A stretch of DNA of 64,000 bases from Paenibacillus lacisoli (GCF_030580655.1 NZ_JAUQTB010000009.1:62001-126000), one strand, 5' to 3'; shown: positions 9,308-18,795, counted from the first letter of the stretch. A program made the numbers and translations. Notes: generated by a model from the sequence alone, not told the origin.

Positions 9308-10223
9308 TACGCTCACCTGCCGCTTTGAACTGAATGAAGGACAAAATAATAATCATGATTACAATCGAATATGAAACGGTTGCCGCATAACCAAAGTCTG
9401 CCGAGTACTTGAAGGACAGGTTGTAGATGTACTGGGAAATCGTTAATGTCGCGTTACCTGGTCCGCCCTTCGTAATGTTCATAACCTCGTCGAACAGCTG
9501 CAGCGTACCGATGGTCGACGTAATAGATGTGAACAGAATGATCGGCTTGAGCAGCGGAATCGTAATTTTCGTAAATTGGGTCCAGGCGGAAGCGCCGTCA
9601 ATACGGGCTGCCTCGTAGACAGAGTGGTCAATATTTTGCAGGGAAGACAGATAAAAAATCATGTTGTATCCGGTCCAGCGCCATGTGATCGCGATGATGA
9701 TAGTGATCTTGGCCCAGAACGGATCCGTGATCCATTGGATCGGACTGCTGATCAGGTGAACATTCATCAGAAGTGAATTCACCAGACCGTCTGGAGAAAA
9801 CAAGTACTTGAATACAACTGCATAAGCTACCAGCGAGGTTACGCATGGCAGGAAGATCGCTGTACGGAAAAAGCCTTTAAATCTGAGCTTGTTGTCATTC
9901 AGCAGGACCGAAATGAACAGACCCAGAATGATCATAAGCGGTACCTGAACAATCAGGTAAATGAACGTATTTTTAACCGCTGCCCAGAAGGTCACGTCAG
10001 AAAGCAGGCGTTTGTAATTGCTAAAGCCGGTGTATTCCATGTTGACGCCTGTGCCTGTCTTCAGGGACAGGATGAACGCCTGGATCATCGGATAGAAATA
10101 GAAAATAAAAATCATGATTACTGCAAGCAGCACGAACAACCATCCGGTTATACTGCTGCGGGTACGAATATTTAAGCCTTTTTTTGGATTGAGCGCTAAT
10201 TCAGCTTTGGTTGCCGTCTTCAT
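9300..10223 (-). CDS. Sugar ABC transporter permease (CUT1, MalF/LacF type)
   Basis: 307 residues, six predicted membrane segments starting with WLFVLLAVIMIFIFYFYP. The EAA loop is YEAARIDGASAWTQFTKITIPLL. It pairs with the downstream permease to form the channel of a CUT1 carbohydrate importer. It follows the binding-protein gene after 176 bp that hold a strong hairpin, and overlaps the next permease. Specificity for a galactoside is inferred from lacZ downstream. Confidence 0.9.
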   Translation of the reverse strand: MKTATKAELALNPKKGLNIRTRSSITGWLFVLLAVIMIFIFYFYPMIQAFILSLKTGTGVNMEYTGFSNYKRLLSDVTFWAAVKNTFIYLIVQVPLMIILGLFISVLLNDNKLRFKGFFRTAIFLPCVTSLVAYAVVFKYLFSPDGLVNSLLMNVHLISSPIQWITDPFWAKITIIIAITWRWTGYNMIFYLSSLQNIDHSVYEAARIDGASAWTQFTKITIPLLKPIILFTSITSTIGTLQLFDEVMNITKGGPGNATLTISQYIYNLSFKYSADFGYAATVSYSIVIMIIILSFIQFKAAGERNG

Positions 10224-10335
10224 GACGCTTCGTCCCCTTTCTCCCCTAAATAATACAACCTTGAACGCCGCTGACCGGCTACCCTCTAAGACCGTGTCCG
10301 GTGGAGGAGCTCAGGCGCGTGCCCAAGGTTGTTAG

Positions 10336-10369
10336 AGGCGATGACCCCAGCCATCGGAGGTCATCGCCT
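10336..10369 (-). other. Intercistronic hairpin between binding protein and permeases
   Basis: AGGCGATGACC and GGTCATCGCCT form a perfect 11-bp stem with a 12-base loop. No T-run follows on the minus strand, so it is more likely an mRNA-stabilising or partial attenuation element than a terminator. Such hairpins allow the binding protein to be made in excess over the permeases. Confidence 0.65.
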
Positions 10370-10399
10370 GATTGTGATACAGGTTCGGGTGTTAGCCCG

Positions 10400-11698
10400 T
10401 TATTTTACTTGTGTCTCGGCTTGTGCTTGTGCATCCTTCATGACACTATCAACATCCGCGCCGTTAAGGAAATTTTGCATCGCAACGATCATGATGTCTT
10501 CAATTGCATATGTGTTAACACCGTAGTTAACTTTTGGAATTTCTTTGGTCCATTCAGCAAAGTCAGATGTCAGCTTCTGATTGTTGAAGAACGGATCAGC
10601 CTCTTGATATGCAGCACCTTGGCCTGCTGTATTCAATGTACCAATTGCATTGATTTCCTTGTTCAGAGTCTGATAGAAATCAGCATCGGAACCAAAAGTG
10701 GAAGCCAGGAAGTCCGTAGCTGCATCTGCAGCCGGTGTGTTCAGCACATACCAGGAGCTGCCGCCCAGGTTGGAGTAATGCGTTGCATTCGGAACGTTAG
10801 CCAGCTTAGGCAGAGGCACAACAGCCCATTTTCCGGATTGGGAAGCTTCGGCTTTGACAGATGCTGTAATCCAGTTGCCTGTAGGAACCGCAGCTACATC
10901 ACCGCTGTTGAATGCGGCCAGGAACTGGCTCCAGTCGGACTGCATTTTGGCAACATCGGCATCCATGAACGCTTTATAAGTTTTGAAAGCTTCTTTCAGC
11001 GCAGCATTGTCAGCCAGATCCGGAGTAACCCCGTCATCTTTCACATACCAGGAGCCTGCGGATTGAGCCATCATACGAATGATACCGAGATCGTTCGGAT
11101 CCAGAGCTACCAGTTTCTTACCCGTTTTTTCTTTGATCTTTTTACCGATTTCAATAAATTGCATCCAGTCGATATCTTTCAGGTCATCCAGTGTATAACC
11201 CGCTTCTTTGAGGTAATCCGTACGGATGTAGAGACCGGCTACACCGGAGTCAAACGGAACACCATACTGTTTGCCATCGAGACTGGTTGGACCTGCTTTA
11301 TAATCAGCGAAATCTGAGCCTTTCACTTTATCTCCCAGCTCGTGGAAAGATTCCGGATAGGATTTGATGAAGCCCTGTGCACGGTAATCCTCAATCAGCA
11401 CCGCGTCTGGAAGACCTTTGGTTGTACCGGAGTTAAAGCCTGTGTTCAGCTTTTGGATAATATCTGCTTGTGCGTATTCAACAATTTTGATCTTAACGTC
11501 AGGGTGAGTTTTGTTGTACTTCTCTTGGGCGATCTTGAGTGCCTTGATATTGAAGTTAGGATCCCATGCCCATACTGTTACTTCTTTACTGCTGCCTGAA
11601 CTGCCTGCGTCACCGGAGCTTGCTGCATCCTTCCCGCCTGAAGAACATGCCGTCAGCATCAGGAAGCTTGCCATGACAACTGCCAACAACTTTTTCAT
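10400..11698 (-). CDS. Extracellular sugar-binding lipoprotein (CUT1)
   Basis: 432 residues. The N-terminus is a lipoprotein signal (MKKLLAVVMASFLMLTAC) with the lipidated cysteine at position 18. The mature part is a family-1 solute-binding fold (VTVWAWDPNFNIKALKIAQEKY, then an NTGFNSG...DAVLIEDY region and PTGNWI near residue 275). It captures the sugar outside the membrane and delivers it to the two permeases. It lies directly downstream of the kinase gene with overlapping cre-like sites in front. Together with lacZ this suggests lactose or galacto-oligosaccharides, which is inference. Confidence 0.92.
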   Translation of the reverse strand: MKKLLAVVMASFLMLTACSSGGKDAASSGDAGSSGSSKEVTVWAWDPNFNIKALKIAQEKYNKTHPDVKIKIVEYAQADIIQKLNTGFNSGTTKGLPDAVLIEDYRAQGFIKSYPESFHELGDKVKGSDFADYKAGPTSLDGKQYGVPFDSGVAGLYIRTDYLKEAGYTLDDLKDIDWMQFIEIGKKIKEKTGKKLVALDPNDLGIIRMMAQSAGSWYVKDDGVTPDLADNAALKEAFKTYKAFMDADVAKMQSDWSQFLAAFNSGDVAAVPTGNWITASVKAEASQSGKWAVVPLPKLANVPNATHYSNLGGSSWYVLNTPAADAATDFLASTFGSDADFYQTLNKEINAIGTLNTAGQGAAYQEADPFFNNQKLTSDFAEWTKEIPKVNYGVNTYAIEDIMIVAMQNFLNGADVDSVMKDAQAQAETQVK

Positions 11699-11724
11699 TG
11701 TGTATCAACCCCATTTTCTTTTTT

Positions 11725-11751
11725 TGTAAGCGCTTTGTGAAAGCGTTTGCC
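11725..11751 (-). promoter_or_regulatory. Two abutting cre-like sites before the sugar-binding protein gene
   Basis: TGTAAGCGCTTTGT and TGAAAGCGTTTGCC share one base and each match the catabolite-responsive-element core with about two mismatches at the ends. They lie 27-53 bp before the start codon, inside the likely 5' untranslated region, consistent with CcpA repression. A LacI-family operator is an alternative reading. Confidence 0.55.
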
Positions 11752-11842
11752 TTGCCTGTAAAACAATCCTACCACCAGCAGGCGATCAGCTGTTAGCAGG
11801 ATTTTTAGTTGGATTTGTCTTTTTATCGCCAAATGTATGCGC

Positions 11843-11855
11843 TTCCTTAAAGGAA
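11843..11855. promoter_or_regulatory. Small inverted repeat upstream of the sugar transporter genes
   Basis: TTCCTTaAAGGAA is a perfect 6-bp inverted repeat in the 200-bp space between the kinase stop and the binding-protein start. It is a candidate operator for the YesN-like regulator. No convincing -10/-35 pair was seen beside it. Confidence 0.3.
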
Positions 11856-11897
11856 ATTTGTAATATCTTTAGATTTTTGTACTTTTTATAGAGAGTG

Positions 11898-13685
11898 CTA
11901 TTCCTCCTCGTTTTGCGGCAGTCGCAGCGTCACTCTTGTCCCTTGGCCAGGTTGGCTGGTAATATTCACTCCGTAATACTCCCCATACAGAAGCTTGATC
12001 CGGTCATGGACATTCTGAACTCCGATTCCGGTGAACAACTGGCGCTTGCTTTTGGCATTCGGAAGTCCTTCCTCCCCGCCGCTGCAATCCATACCATCCC
12101 CATTGTCTACAATCTCACAGAGCAGATCACCGCCCTCCCTTGCAATTAAGACATGGATAAAACCTTCCGTTTTTTTGTTAAAAGCATGGAAGAAGGCATT
12201 CTCAATAAACGGCTGTATAATCAGCTTGGGCACCCGGAAATTCATGCAATCCGGCGCCACCAGATAGTTGACCCGAATCCGCTCTCCATAGCGCATCTGA
12301 TTGATGTAGACATAATTTTTCAGATTGATGACTTCATCGGCAACCGAGATCGTCTCGCTGACATTGCTGATCGTATTCTGGAGCAGAGAAATCAGGGCAT
12401 TGATCATTTCTGCCGCTTTCTCTTTGCCGCCCTGCTGAACCAGAAATTTGATCGACGCCAGCGTATTATAGAGAAAATGCGGATTAATCTGCCGCTGCAG
12501 AGCAGCCAGCTCCGCATTCCGCTGTTCTTTCTGTGTCTCTACCAGCCGGTCCACATAATCATGCAGCTCGTCCAGCATGCCGTTGTAGGCGTTGCCCAGT
12601 TCCCGAATTTCATAGCTGCCCGTCACGGTAATATAATTGTCCAGGTCATGTTTTGTCGCGCTTGACATCTGCTTCACCAGCTTCGTCAGCGACTTGGTCA
12701 GCTGTCTTGAGATCAGGAATACGATAATTAAGGCTCCAGCTGCAATGGCCAGGGTCACCAGCAGGACGGTCTTCATGTTGATAACCTGACCCATGACCAT
12801 GTCCTTATCAATAATGTTGACCAGATAAAGGTCGTTCGAAGGCAGATCATCCGCCAGAACAAGACTTTTGCGGCCCATGACCTCTGCATTAACAAGAGTA
12901 TGGCTGCCGCCTTCCTCGCGCAGGGCATATCGAAGCAGAGCCGGATCGAATTGGCCAACCCACTCGCTGCGGTTGCTGGATACGATCCGGCCGGTCTTCT
13001 CAATGATGGCGACATCATTGCCTTCACTGGTGAAGTTGGCGTAGAGCCGGCGGAAGCCCTGCTCCGAAATTGTAAAGTAGATCATCCCATAGGATTCACC
13101 GGTCGTACGCTCCGCAAGAATTTTTGACGAAATGACCATAGCCTGTCCCCCGCCGTTCTGTCCGGCCTTGGCCAAGTAATATTGATAGTGCAGACGATCC
13201 GGCTGCGCCCGCGTACGCCGCTTGATCTCTTCATTCTGGACCAGCTCCGAAATAATGAAGGAATCGATCCGGTCGCCGGAAAAAGCACGTCCGTTAATGC
13301 CTGTCATCGTCACACTCAGATCGTTGGCATCCACATTGGACTGCACTCGCTTCATGGCCTGCTCCATGTTGTAGTAATTTTTGAAGGTGCCCAAAGAATC
13401 GGTGTCCCCCTGGGTAAGGAAACTTTTGATGGTCCCGCTCTGCTGGGCATTATTCAGCGCCGTGATCATCGAGTAGTTAAATGAATCGAAGTTCGCCTTG
13501 ATTTGGCTGAGTACCTTGGAATTGGTAATACTGAACGTGTTCATAAAAAGCCGCTCCGACATGCGGACGGTAATCCACGATGTCAGGAGCGACACAGTAA
13601 TAATGCTAACCACCATAACGATAAACATTTTGACAAAAAGACGCTGATCTCGAAATTTGGCTATCAGTTTATGCATGAACTCCAC
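11898..13685 (-). CDS. YesM-type sensor histidine kinase
   Basis: 595 residues. One membrane segment at about 20-42, an extracytoplasmic sensing region, a second segment at about 300-320, a HAMP linker (SRQLTKSLTKLVKQMSS), then a LytS/YesM-type kinase core with QINPHFLYNTLASIKFL (phospho-accepting His) and an HATPase domain (IENAFFHAF, DNGDGM, GIGVQNVHDRIKLLYG). It should sense an external sugar or the loaded binding protein and phosphorylate the adjacent YesN-like regulator. It is 51 bp downstream of the regulator gene and upstream of the transporter it probably controls. Confidence 0.93.
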   Translation of the reverse strand: MEFMHKLIAKFRDQRLFVKMFIVMVVSIITVSLLTSWITVRMSERLFMNTFSITNSKVLSQIKANFDSFNYSMITALNNAQQSGTIKSFLTQGDTDSLGTFKNYYNMEQAMKRVQSNVDANDLSVTMTGINGRAFSGDRIDSFIISELVQNEEIKRRTRAQPDRLHYQYYLAKAGQNGGGQAMVISSKILAERTTGESYGMIYFTISEQGFRRLYANFTSEGNDVAIIEKTGRIVSSNRSEWVGQFDPALLRYALREEGGSHTLVNAEVMGRKSLVLADDLPSNDLYLVNIIDKDMVMGQVINMKTVLLVTLAIAAGALIIVFLISRQLTKSLTKLVKQMSSATKHDLDNYITVTGSYEIRELGNAYNGMLDELHDYVDRLVETQKEQRNAELAALQRQINPHFLYNTLASIKFLVQQGGKEKAAEMINALISLLQNTISNVSETISVADEVINLKNYVYINQMRYGERIRVNYLVAPDCMNFRVPKLIIQPFIENAFFHAFNKKTEGFIHVLIAREGGDLLCEIVDNGDGMDCSGGEEGLPNAKSKRQLFTGIGVQNVHDRIKLLYGEYYGVNITSQPGQGTRVTLRLPQNEEE

Positions 13686-13736
13686 ATCCCCCGGTTCTTC
13701 AGCATGCTGCCTGGACTGGCCCTGCCATGGTATCTA

Positions 13737-15290
13737 TCAGCTGTAGTGCTGTTTGCGGTACTGGCTGGGGGACAGACCCTTAAATTTTTTGAACACTTTA
13801 CAAAAATAGCTGTGATCCGAATAGCCGACATTCCCGCTGATCTCCGAAATGGGCATACTGCCGGACTGCAGCAGCGCTACAGCCTTCTCAATGCGGACCT
13901 TGTTGACATACTCATTGAAGCCTTCCTTGTTACGATCCGCAAAATAGGTGGACAGGTACGAAGGATTAAAGTGAAAATGCCTTGCAACCTCAGTCAGCGA
14001 CAGCGGATCCGCATAGTGTTCCTCAATGTAATCCAGCAGCTTGGTCAGCGCAGGATCCACCGTTCCTTCCCTTCCCCCGGTGACGATATTTACGTCTGCA
14101 ATGAAATCCTCCAGCAGCGCAAGTGCTGCTCCGGCTTCCTGTGTATCATCCACGGCCCTGAAATATTTATATTTGTTCTCATCCAGCATCTTCGTGTCAT
14201 AATTCATGCTGCCGAGAAGTACCGACACATTGAAGATGATATTACTCAGGAAGGTCTTGAACTCAAATACATCCGGCCGCTCCTCTGTGATCATCTGCTT
14301 CACACTATCTGTCAGCGATAGAAACGCGCTGTGAAAATGCCGCCGCCGGATCTCCTCCATAAAGGTGTTCATATCAAAACGTATACTTCCATTCAAGGGG
14401 GTTGACTCCCCATCCAGCATAGAGCTGTCCGGTGTATAGAAACGCTGGCCTGCCAGCTTCGCCAGCTGATCCCGGTAAATCAGCCCCAGCTGATCCAGTG
14501 CCTTAAAATCCTGACTGACCAGAATACAGCTGGAGCTTACAGATTGAGACAGCCGGTCAGCTGTTTTCTTCAGCCTGTTCTTCGCAGCAGCAAGATGCTG
14601 CCGGTCGAAATGAATCAACGTAACTGGCATTCCAGGTTGACCGGGGAGACGCTGCAGCCCCGCACTCCATTCCGCATCCAGACCTTCCAGCTCCCAATGG
14701 TCATGGAAGAGGCTGAGCGCCTCCTCTTCATTCACGGCCGATCGCCTTAGGTCAACCGCTGCCAGCAGGTAACCGCTGTACGGAAAATGCTCCGCCAGCC
14801 ATTCTGGGCTGAGGGTTACCTCAAACCCGGATATCAGCTTCTCCAGTGTATCTTCCAGTCGGGGACCGATCGTTTCTTCTGCGCCTGACTCTGTATAATC
14901 CAGCGAAGGGATTCGCTGGACTGTCTTCTTCAGGACATCCAGCAGCTGCTCTGCTTCGAGCTTCGGCTTCAAAATATAATCCACAACTCCGTGCTGGAAC
15001 GTTGACCGTACATAATCAAATTCGCCAAAGCTGCTGAGCACAATAACTTCGATGTCGGAGAACTCTTGTTTGACCAGACGGGTGAATTCCTCGCCATCCA
15101 TTACCGGCATGACGATATCTGTAATCACAATATGCGGCCGCAGCGTCTTCACCATCTCCAGGGCCTCCTGTCCGTTGCTGGCTTCACCCACGATCCGGAA
15201 GCCTTCCTGCTCCCAGTTCAGATGGTGCTTCATCCCCTGCCGCACCAGAATTTCATCGTCTACAATCAGAACCCTGCACAATCCGTCCAT
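13737..15290 (-). CDS. YesN-type response regulator with AraC DNA-binding domain
   Basis: 517 residues. Receiver domain at 1-120 with the acidic pocket (VDDE), phospho-acceptor Asp58 in ITDIVMP and a conserved Lys in YILKPK. A middle region of unknown fold is followed by a C-terminal AraC/XylS double helix-turn-helix (VARHFHFNPSYLSTYFADR ... ISGNVGYSDHSYFCKVFKKFKGLSPSQYRK). It heads the operon and should activate the transporter and lacZ when phosphorylated by the kinase encoded next. The ATG follows a weak ribosome site (AAGGATG). Confidence 0.93.
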   Translation of the reverse strand: MDGLCRVLIVDDEILVRQGMKHHLNWEQEGFRIVGEASNGQEALEMVKTLRPHIVITDIVMPVMDGEEFTRLVKQEFSDIEVIVLSSFGEFDYVRSTFQHGVVDYILKPKLEAEQLLDVLKKTVQRIPSLDYTESGAEETIGPRLEDTLEKLISGFEVTLSPEWLAEHFPYSGYLLAAVDLRRSAVNEEEALSLFHDHWELEGLDAEWSAGLQRLPGQPGMPVTLIHFDRQHLAAAKNRLKKTADRLSQSVSSSCILVSQDFKALDQLGLIYRDQLAKLAGQRFYTPDSSMLDGESTPLNGSIRFDMNTFMEEIRRRHFHSAFLSLTDSVKQMITEERPDVFEFKTFLSNIIFNVSVLLGSMNYDTKMLDENKYKYFRAVDDTQEAGAALALLEDFIADVNIVTGGREGTVDPALTKLLDYIEEHYADPLSLTEVARHFHFNPSYLSTYFADRNKEGFNEYVNKVRIEKAVALLQSGSMPISEISGNVGYSDHSYFCKVFKKFKGLSPSQYRKQHYS

Positions 15291-15695
15291 CCTTATGCCC
15301 CCTACTCGCCCGCCTTGCTTTAAAGGCTGATGCTGTCTGTTCTGTATACTTCAGTTCAACTAACATTATTATAATCTATGGACACAATTCAATTTGTTCA
15401 AATTTTCATGATAACGCTATCATACCATGACGACATCCTATTGTAATGCAAATTTCGACATGCCGCCAACAGGGATGCACAAGTATTATATTCCAGGCTT
15501 GGCCTCTGCACAAAAAAGCCTGCCTGAATGTGCTGGCAGGGCTTGTTCGAATACGATGTGCAGACCCATCAATTCACTGAGATATTTGAACCATCCGGTG
15601 TTTCTTAACATTCAGGATGTGAAGGAACTTCATATGGATCAGTGTGTGGAATAGTTAAGGAGCCCTATGGGCCCCTTTTCCTGATAGCGAAGCTG
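15291..15695. other. Intergenic stretch upstream of the yesN-like gene
   Basis: 405 bp without a supported gene. It should hold the promoter of the regulator operon on the right-to-left strand and 3' sequences of the aminopeptidase transcript. Two hairpins are visible (listed separately). A 75-codon plus-strand frame at 15427-15654 lacks a ribosome site and family resemblance. Confidence 0.6.
15512..15545 (-). terminator. Terminator downstream of the aminopeptidase gene
   Basis: On the minus strand AAGCCcTGCC pairs with GGCAGGCTT and is followed by TTTTTTG. It lies about 150 bp after the aminopeptidase stop. A closer weaker hairpin (GGGGCCC-TA-GGGCTCC region at 15657-15678) lacks a T-run. 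Confidence 0.7.
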
Positions 15696-16643
15696 TTATT
15701 CAAGCAAATCTCCCTGTTTCATGACGATAACTTCATCAAAGTAAACATCCGGCTGCTTCACGACACCGTCAATGTGAACACCTGCTGTAATGACCCCGCC
15801 AAACGTATTATTGCTGCCGAAGGCAACATGAATGGTCCCGTACACCTTCTCATCCTCCAGCACCACCCCGGTAATACGGGCCTTGTCGTTGGTGCCGACC
15901 CCGAATTCAGCCAGCATCCGCCCATCGCCGTCACCCAGCATGTCCAGCAGCCTCGCTCCATCCGCCCCGTCGGCACTCACAAGCCTGCCTTCCTGGAGGG
16001 TCAGCAGCAGCGGTTCGCTCAGTGCGCCGATACCTGCGACGGATCCATCTACGAGAATCTGTCCCTCTGCCGTGCCTTCCACAGGTGCAATGTAAGCTTC
16101 GCCGGAAGGCAGGTTGCCGGATTGTCCTGGCTCCAGGTACATGCCCGTGCTTGGCACCCCGTTTCGGCCTGCGGTTGAGAATTCCAGATGGTACCCTTCT
16201 TTCTCAATCCGTACACGAGTCGCTGCAGTAAGCTTGTCTGTCACCCGTTCGGTCAGCGCCTTCACCTGCTGGTAATCGGCCAGGATGGCGCCATTCAGGA
16301 ACATGTCATCCGTCATGCCAGGCATCGTCGCCAATCGTGCACCGGCTGCCGCTGCCTGTTTGCGTGCCTGGGTATGAGTCAGCGAATAGCGGGTGATGCA
16401 GACCACGACATTAGCGCGGGTCATAGCTTCCGCTACCATCTTCGGTGGTTCTTCTCCCGATTTGGAGCGCACCGGCATCACCATCAGTGAAGCATCTGCG
16501 CCCATTTCCTTTCCTGCCTCATATAAGGACTCGCCGAGCTCCCGCTTGTCATCATCCGTCACAACCAGCAGGCTCTCCCCGCTGCGCAATGCCAGACATT
16601 CCCGCAGCAGATGAATGCTGACTTCAATACGCTCTCTGCTCAT
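15696..16643 (-). CDS. Aminopeptidase, AmpS/PepS (M29)-related
   Basis: 315 residues related to leucyl aminopeptidase T-type metallopeptidases and the NicX group. Visible features are an N-terminal Rossmann-like half (SGESLLVVTDDDKRELG ... VVVCITRYSLTHTQAR) and a C-terminal half with the metal/active-site candidates GEAYIAPVEGTAEG, AEFGVGTN and HVAFGSNNTFGG. The shorter length against classical M29 enzymes (about 370-410) fits the 'aminopeptidase' subgroup of about 320. ATGs three codons apart compete; the second has AGGAAGG nine bases upstream and was chosen. It lies just after the aspA terminator, so readthrough may express it. Confidence 0.8.
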   Translation of the reverse strand: MSRERIEVSIHLLRECLALRSGESLLVVTDDDKRELGESLYEAGKEMGADASLMVMPVRSKSGEEPPKMVAEAMTRANVVVCITRYSLTHTQARKQAAAAGARLATMPGMTDDMFLNGAILADYQQVKALTERVTDKLTAATRVRIEKEGYHLEFSTAGRNGVPSTGMYLEPGQSGNLPSGEAYIAPVEGTAEGQILVDGSVAGIGALSEPLLLTLQEGRLVSADGADGARLLDMLGDGDGRMLAEFGVGTNDKARITGVVLEDEKVYGTIHVAFGSNNTFGGVITAGVHIDGVVKQPDVYFDEVIVMKQGDLLE

Positions 16644-16684
16644 ATTGATCATCCTTCCTCTTCTCTTCTTCTCTAAAAATGAAT

Positions 16685-16720
16685 GAAAGAACCCCGCCCT
16701 TGTGAGACAGCGGGGTTCCT
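16685..16720 (-). terminator. Terminator or attenuator after aspA
   Basis: GGAACCCCGC and GCGGGGTTC form a 9-bp stem with a 12-base loop, followed by a broken T-run (TTCTTTCATT) on the minus strand. It is 25 bp downstream of aspA and about 45 bp before the aminopeptidase start, so it may only partly stop transcription. Confidence 0.7.
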
Positions 16721-16744
16721 CCATCTATTAGCCTTCCATCGCGT

Positions 16745-18154
16745 CTAATCCCGATGAAGAAGCTCTTCTCCGGCGATACCCGGCTTCGTCATTTGATAAG
16801 GATCCAGGATCAGATTCAGCTCTTCTTCGGTCAAGACGTTATACAGCAGACACAGCTCCCGCACCGAGCGTCCGGTTTGAATGGCCTCACGCGCAATACG
16901 CGATACCACTTCATAACCGAGATGCGGATTCAATGCCGTAATCATGCCCACACTGCGCTCTACATAATCTTTACAGCGCTCCACATTCGCCTGGATGCCT
17001 TCCACGCAATGAATCCGGAACACCCGGAAGCCGTTATTCATGATCTCCAGGGACTGCAGCAGATTATAGACAAGTACAGGTTCCATGACATTCAGTTCCA
17101 GCTGGCCGGCTTCAGAAGCCAGACAAATGGTGTGGTCATTCCCAATGACCTGGAAGGCGATCTGGTTGATCACTTCACACATCACCGGGTTAACTTTGCC
17201 CGGCATGATAGAAGATCCGGGCTGTCTTGCAGGCAGCACCAGCTCGCCGAGACCCGCATACGGCCCGGAAGCCATCAGGCGAATATCATTGGCCACCTTA
17301 GACATATTGATCATGCAGATTTTCAATGCCGCGGATACTTCGGTGTATGCATCCGTATTCTGGGTGGCATCTACCAGATGCTCATCCGGCTTCAGCGGAA
17401 AGCCGCTGATCTCGGCCAAAATCTCGGCTACCCGGCTGATATAACGTACATCGGCATTCAGTCCGGTTCCGACCGCCGTTGCTCCCATGTTAATGCTGAG
17501 AAGATGGGTTCGTGTAGCGGCCACACGCCCGATGTCCCGCTTCAGCACACGGGAATAAGCCTGAAATTCCTGTCCCAGACGAATAGGCACAGCATCCTGG
17601 AGATGAGTGCGTCCCATTTTGATGACACTATCAAATTCAGCCGCTTTGGCTTCAAATGTCTGCTGCAGCTCATTCATCGTTACGAGCAGCTTGTCAATCA
17701 TGGCGAGAACCGCCAGATGAACCGCTGTCGGAAAAGAATCGTTCGTTGACTGCGCCATGTTCACATGGTTATTGGGGCTAATATCGGCGTAGCTTGCCTT
17801 CGGCAGCCCGGCAATTTCAAGTGCACGATTCGCAATGACTTCATTGGTATTCATATTAATCGAGGTGCCTGCTCCACCCTGAATCGGGTCCACAATAAAC
17901 TGATCGTTCCAGCGTCCGCTGATCACTTCGTCAGCAGCCTGGATGATCGGCTCCGCTTTGGCAGGAATCAGGCGTTTCAATTCCATGTTGGCAGCTGCAG
18001 CCGCTTTTTTAACCATGGCCATGGCCTTGATCAGCTCTGGATGAATCCGCTGCCCGGTAATCGGAAAATTCTCGGATGCCCGCATCGTCTGAATTCCGTA
18101 ATACGCATCAAGCGGCACTTCTTTGGTCCCTAGAAAATCTTTTTCTACTCTCAT
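16745..18154 (-). CDS. aspA: Aspartate ammonia-lyase
   Basis: 469 residues of the fumarase/aspartase superfamily, which converts L-aspartate to fumarate and ammonium. The signature GSSIMPGKVNP with the catalytic serine loop is intact. Other conserved blocks are GGAGTSINMNTNEV, NMAQSTNDSFPT and KMGRTHLQDAVP. The first block with TSINMN and the N-terminus RVEKDFLGTKEVPLDAYYGIQT favour aspartase over fumarase. The open frame extends 15 codons further up, but this ATG has GGGGGA eight bases before it. A sigma-A promoter lies about 55-85 bp upstream. Confidence 0.92.
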   Translation of the reverse strand: MRVEKDFLGTKEVPLDAYYGIQTMRASENFPITGQRIHPELIKAMAMVKKAAAAANMELKRLIPAKAEPIIQAADEVISGRWNDQFIVDPIQGGAGTSINMNTNEVIANRALEIAGLPKASYADISPNNHVNMAQSTNDSFPTAVHLAVLAMIDKLLVTMNELQQTFEAKAAEFDSVIKMGRTHLQDAVPIRLGQEFQAYSRVLKRDIGRVAATRTHLLSINMGATAVGTGLNADVRYISRVAEILAEISGFPLKPDEHLVDATQNTDAYTEVSAALKICMINMSKVANDIRLMASGPYAGLGELVLPARQPGSSIMPGKVNPVMCEVINQIAFQVIGNDHTICLASEAGQLELNVMEPVLVYNLLQSLEIMNNGFRVFRIHCVEGIQANVERCKDYVERSVGMITALNPHLGYEVVSRIAREAIQTGRSVRELCLLYNVLTEEELNLILDPYQMTKPGIAGEELLHRD

Positions 18155-18210
18155 GAGCAAGTCCCCCGCTAGGATAATCTGTAAGCTGCTTGAACACAAC
18201 AGCCATACCT

Positions 18211-18239
18211 ATTATAGGATTGTGGCACCGGATTGACCA
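18211..18239 (-). promoter_or_regulatory. Putative aspA promoter
   Basis: On the minus strand TGGTCA and a perfect TATAAT are separated by 17 bp. The expected transcript start is about 50 bp before the aspA ATG. Confidence 0.6.
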
Positions 18240-18292
18240 GCCTATCCGCCCAGCGGCTGGATAATATTTCATTTAATACGTGCAGGAGAAAG

Positions 18293-18322
18293 CAAAAACC
18301 CCCTCACTATAATGAAGGGGTA
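18293..18322 (-). terminator. Terminator of the secreted-protein gene
   Basis: ACCCCTTCA and TGAGGGGGT (minus strand) pair with one mismatch around a 7-base loop and are followed by TTTTTGC. It is 30 bp after the stop of the 147-residue secreted protein gene. Confidence 0.75.
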
Positions 18323-18351
18323 CAGAAATCTCAGCTATAGATGTGGATGTG

Positions 18352-18795
18352 TCAGTGGGATATGGTCTTAGACGCAGTTAGTGAAGTTTTGTAGCCGGGA
18401 GCTGCCCGGACCAGAATCCGCTGCTGAAGCTCCGGTTCTCCCGGTAACGTTTTGACCATATATTCAAATGTAATAACGCCGCCCTCCGGAAGCTGGTCCA
18501 GCTTTGCGGCAAGCTCATCGCTGATCTGATAAGCATCCGGTACTCCGTTGGTCTCGATCTCAATCGTATGCGGATCCTGCTGTCCATTGTAAAAACCGGT
18601 TGAAATCAGCATCTTCGTTGTTTTGACTGTAGCCGGAGCCGTTGTGGCTGTATGTTGAGCATTCATAGTTACCGTTGGGGCAGCGTGTCCTGTTGCGCCG
18701 GATGCAGCCGGTGAGCTCTGGCCATACACTGTCAGCGGAAAAGCAAGTACAGCCGTCAGCAAAGCAGATGTAATATAAGTTCGTTTCGTCATCAT
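18352..18795 (-). CDS. Small secreted protein of unknown function
   Basis: 147 residues. An N-terminal signal peptide (MMTKRTYITSALLTAVLAFPLTVYG, cleavage near VYGQS) is followed by a low-complexity Ala/Thr/Ser linker (about 26-58) and a compact C-terminal part (MLISTGFYNGQQDPHTIEIET ... VITFEYMVKTLPGEPELQQRILV). The linker resembles those of small envelope proteins. GGAGGTGG precedes two adjacent ATGs; either can be used. It is monocistronic with its own terminator. No named family is recognised. The 191-residue protein at 21.6-22.1 kb has a similar signal-linker design. Confidence 0.75.
   Translation of the reverse strand: MMTKRTYITSALLTAVLAFPLTVYGQSSPAASGATGHAAPTVTMNAQHTATTAPATVKTTKMLISTGFYNGQQDPHTIEIETNGVPDAYQISDELAAKLDQLPEGGVITFEYMVKTLPGEPELQQRILVRAAPGYKTSLTASKTISH

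Noticed and set aside
10301..11317. 338-codon plus-strand frame
   Set aside because: Antisense of the sugar-binding protein gene, with no supported start.
11725..11751. cre-like sites as a terminator
   Set aside because: The arms give no stable hairpin with a T-run and the sites match CcpA elements better.
13503..14321. 272-codon plus-strand frame
   Set aside because: Crosses the boundary of the kinase and regulator genes on the opposite strand; no motif.
16754..17749. 331-codon plus-strand frame
   Set aside because: Antisense of aspA, whose motifs are unambiguous on the other strand.
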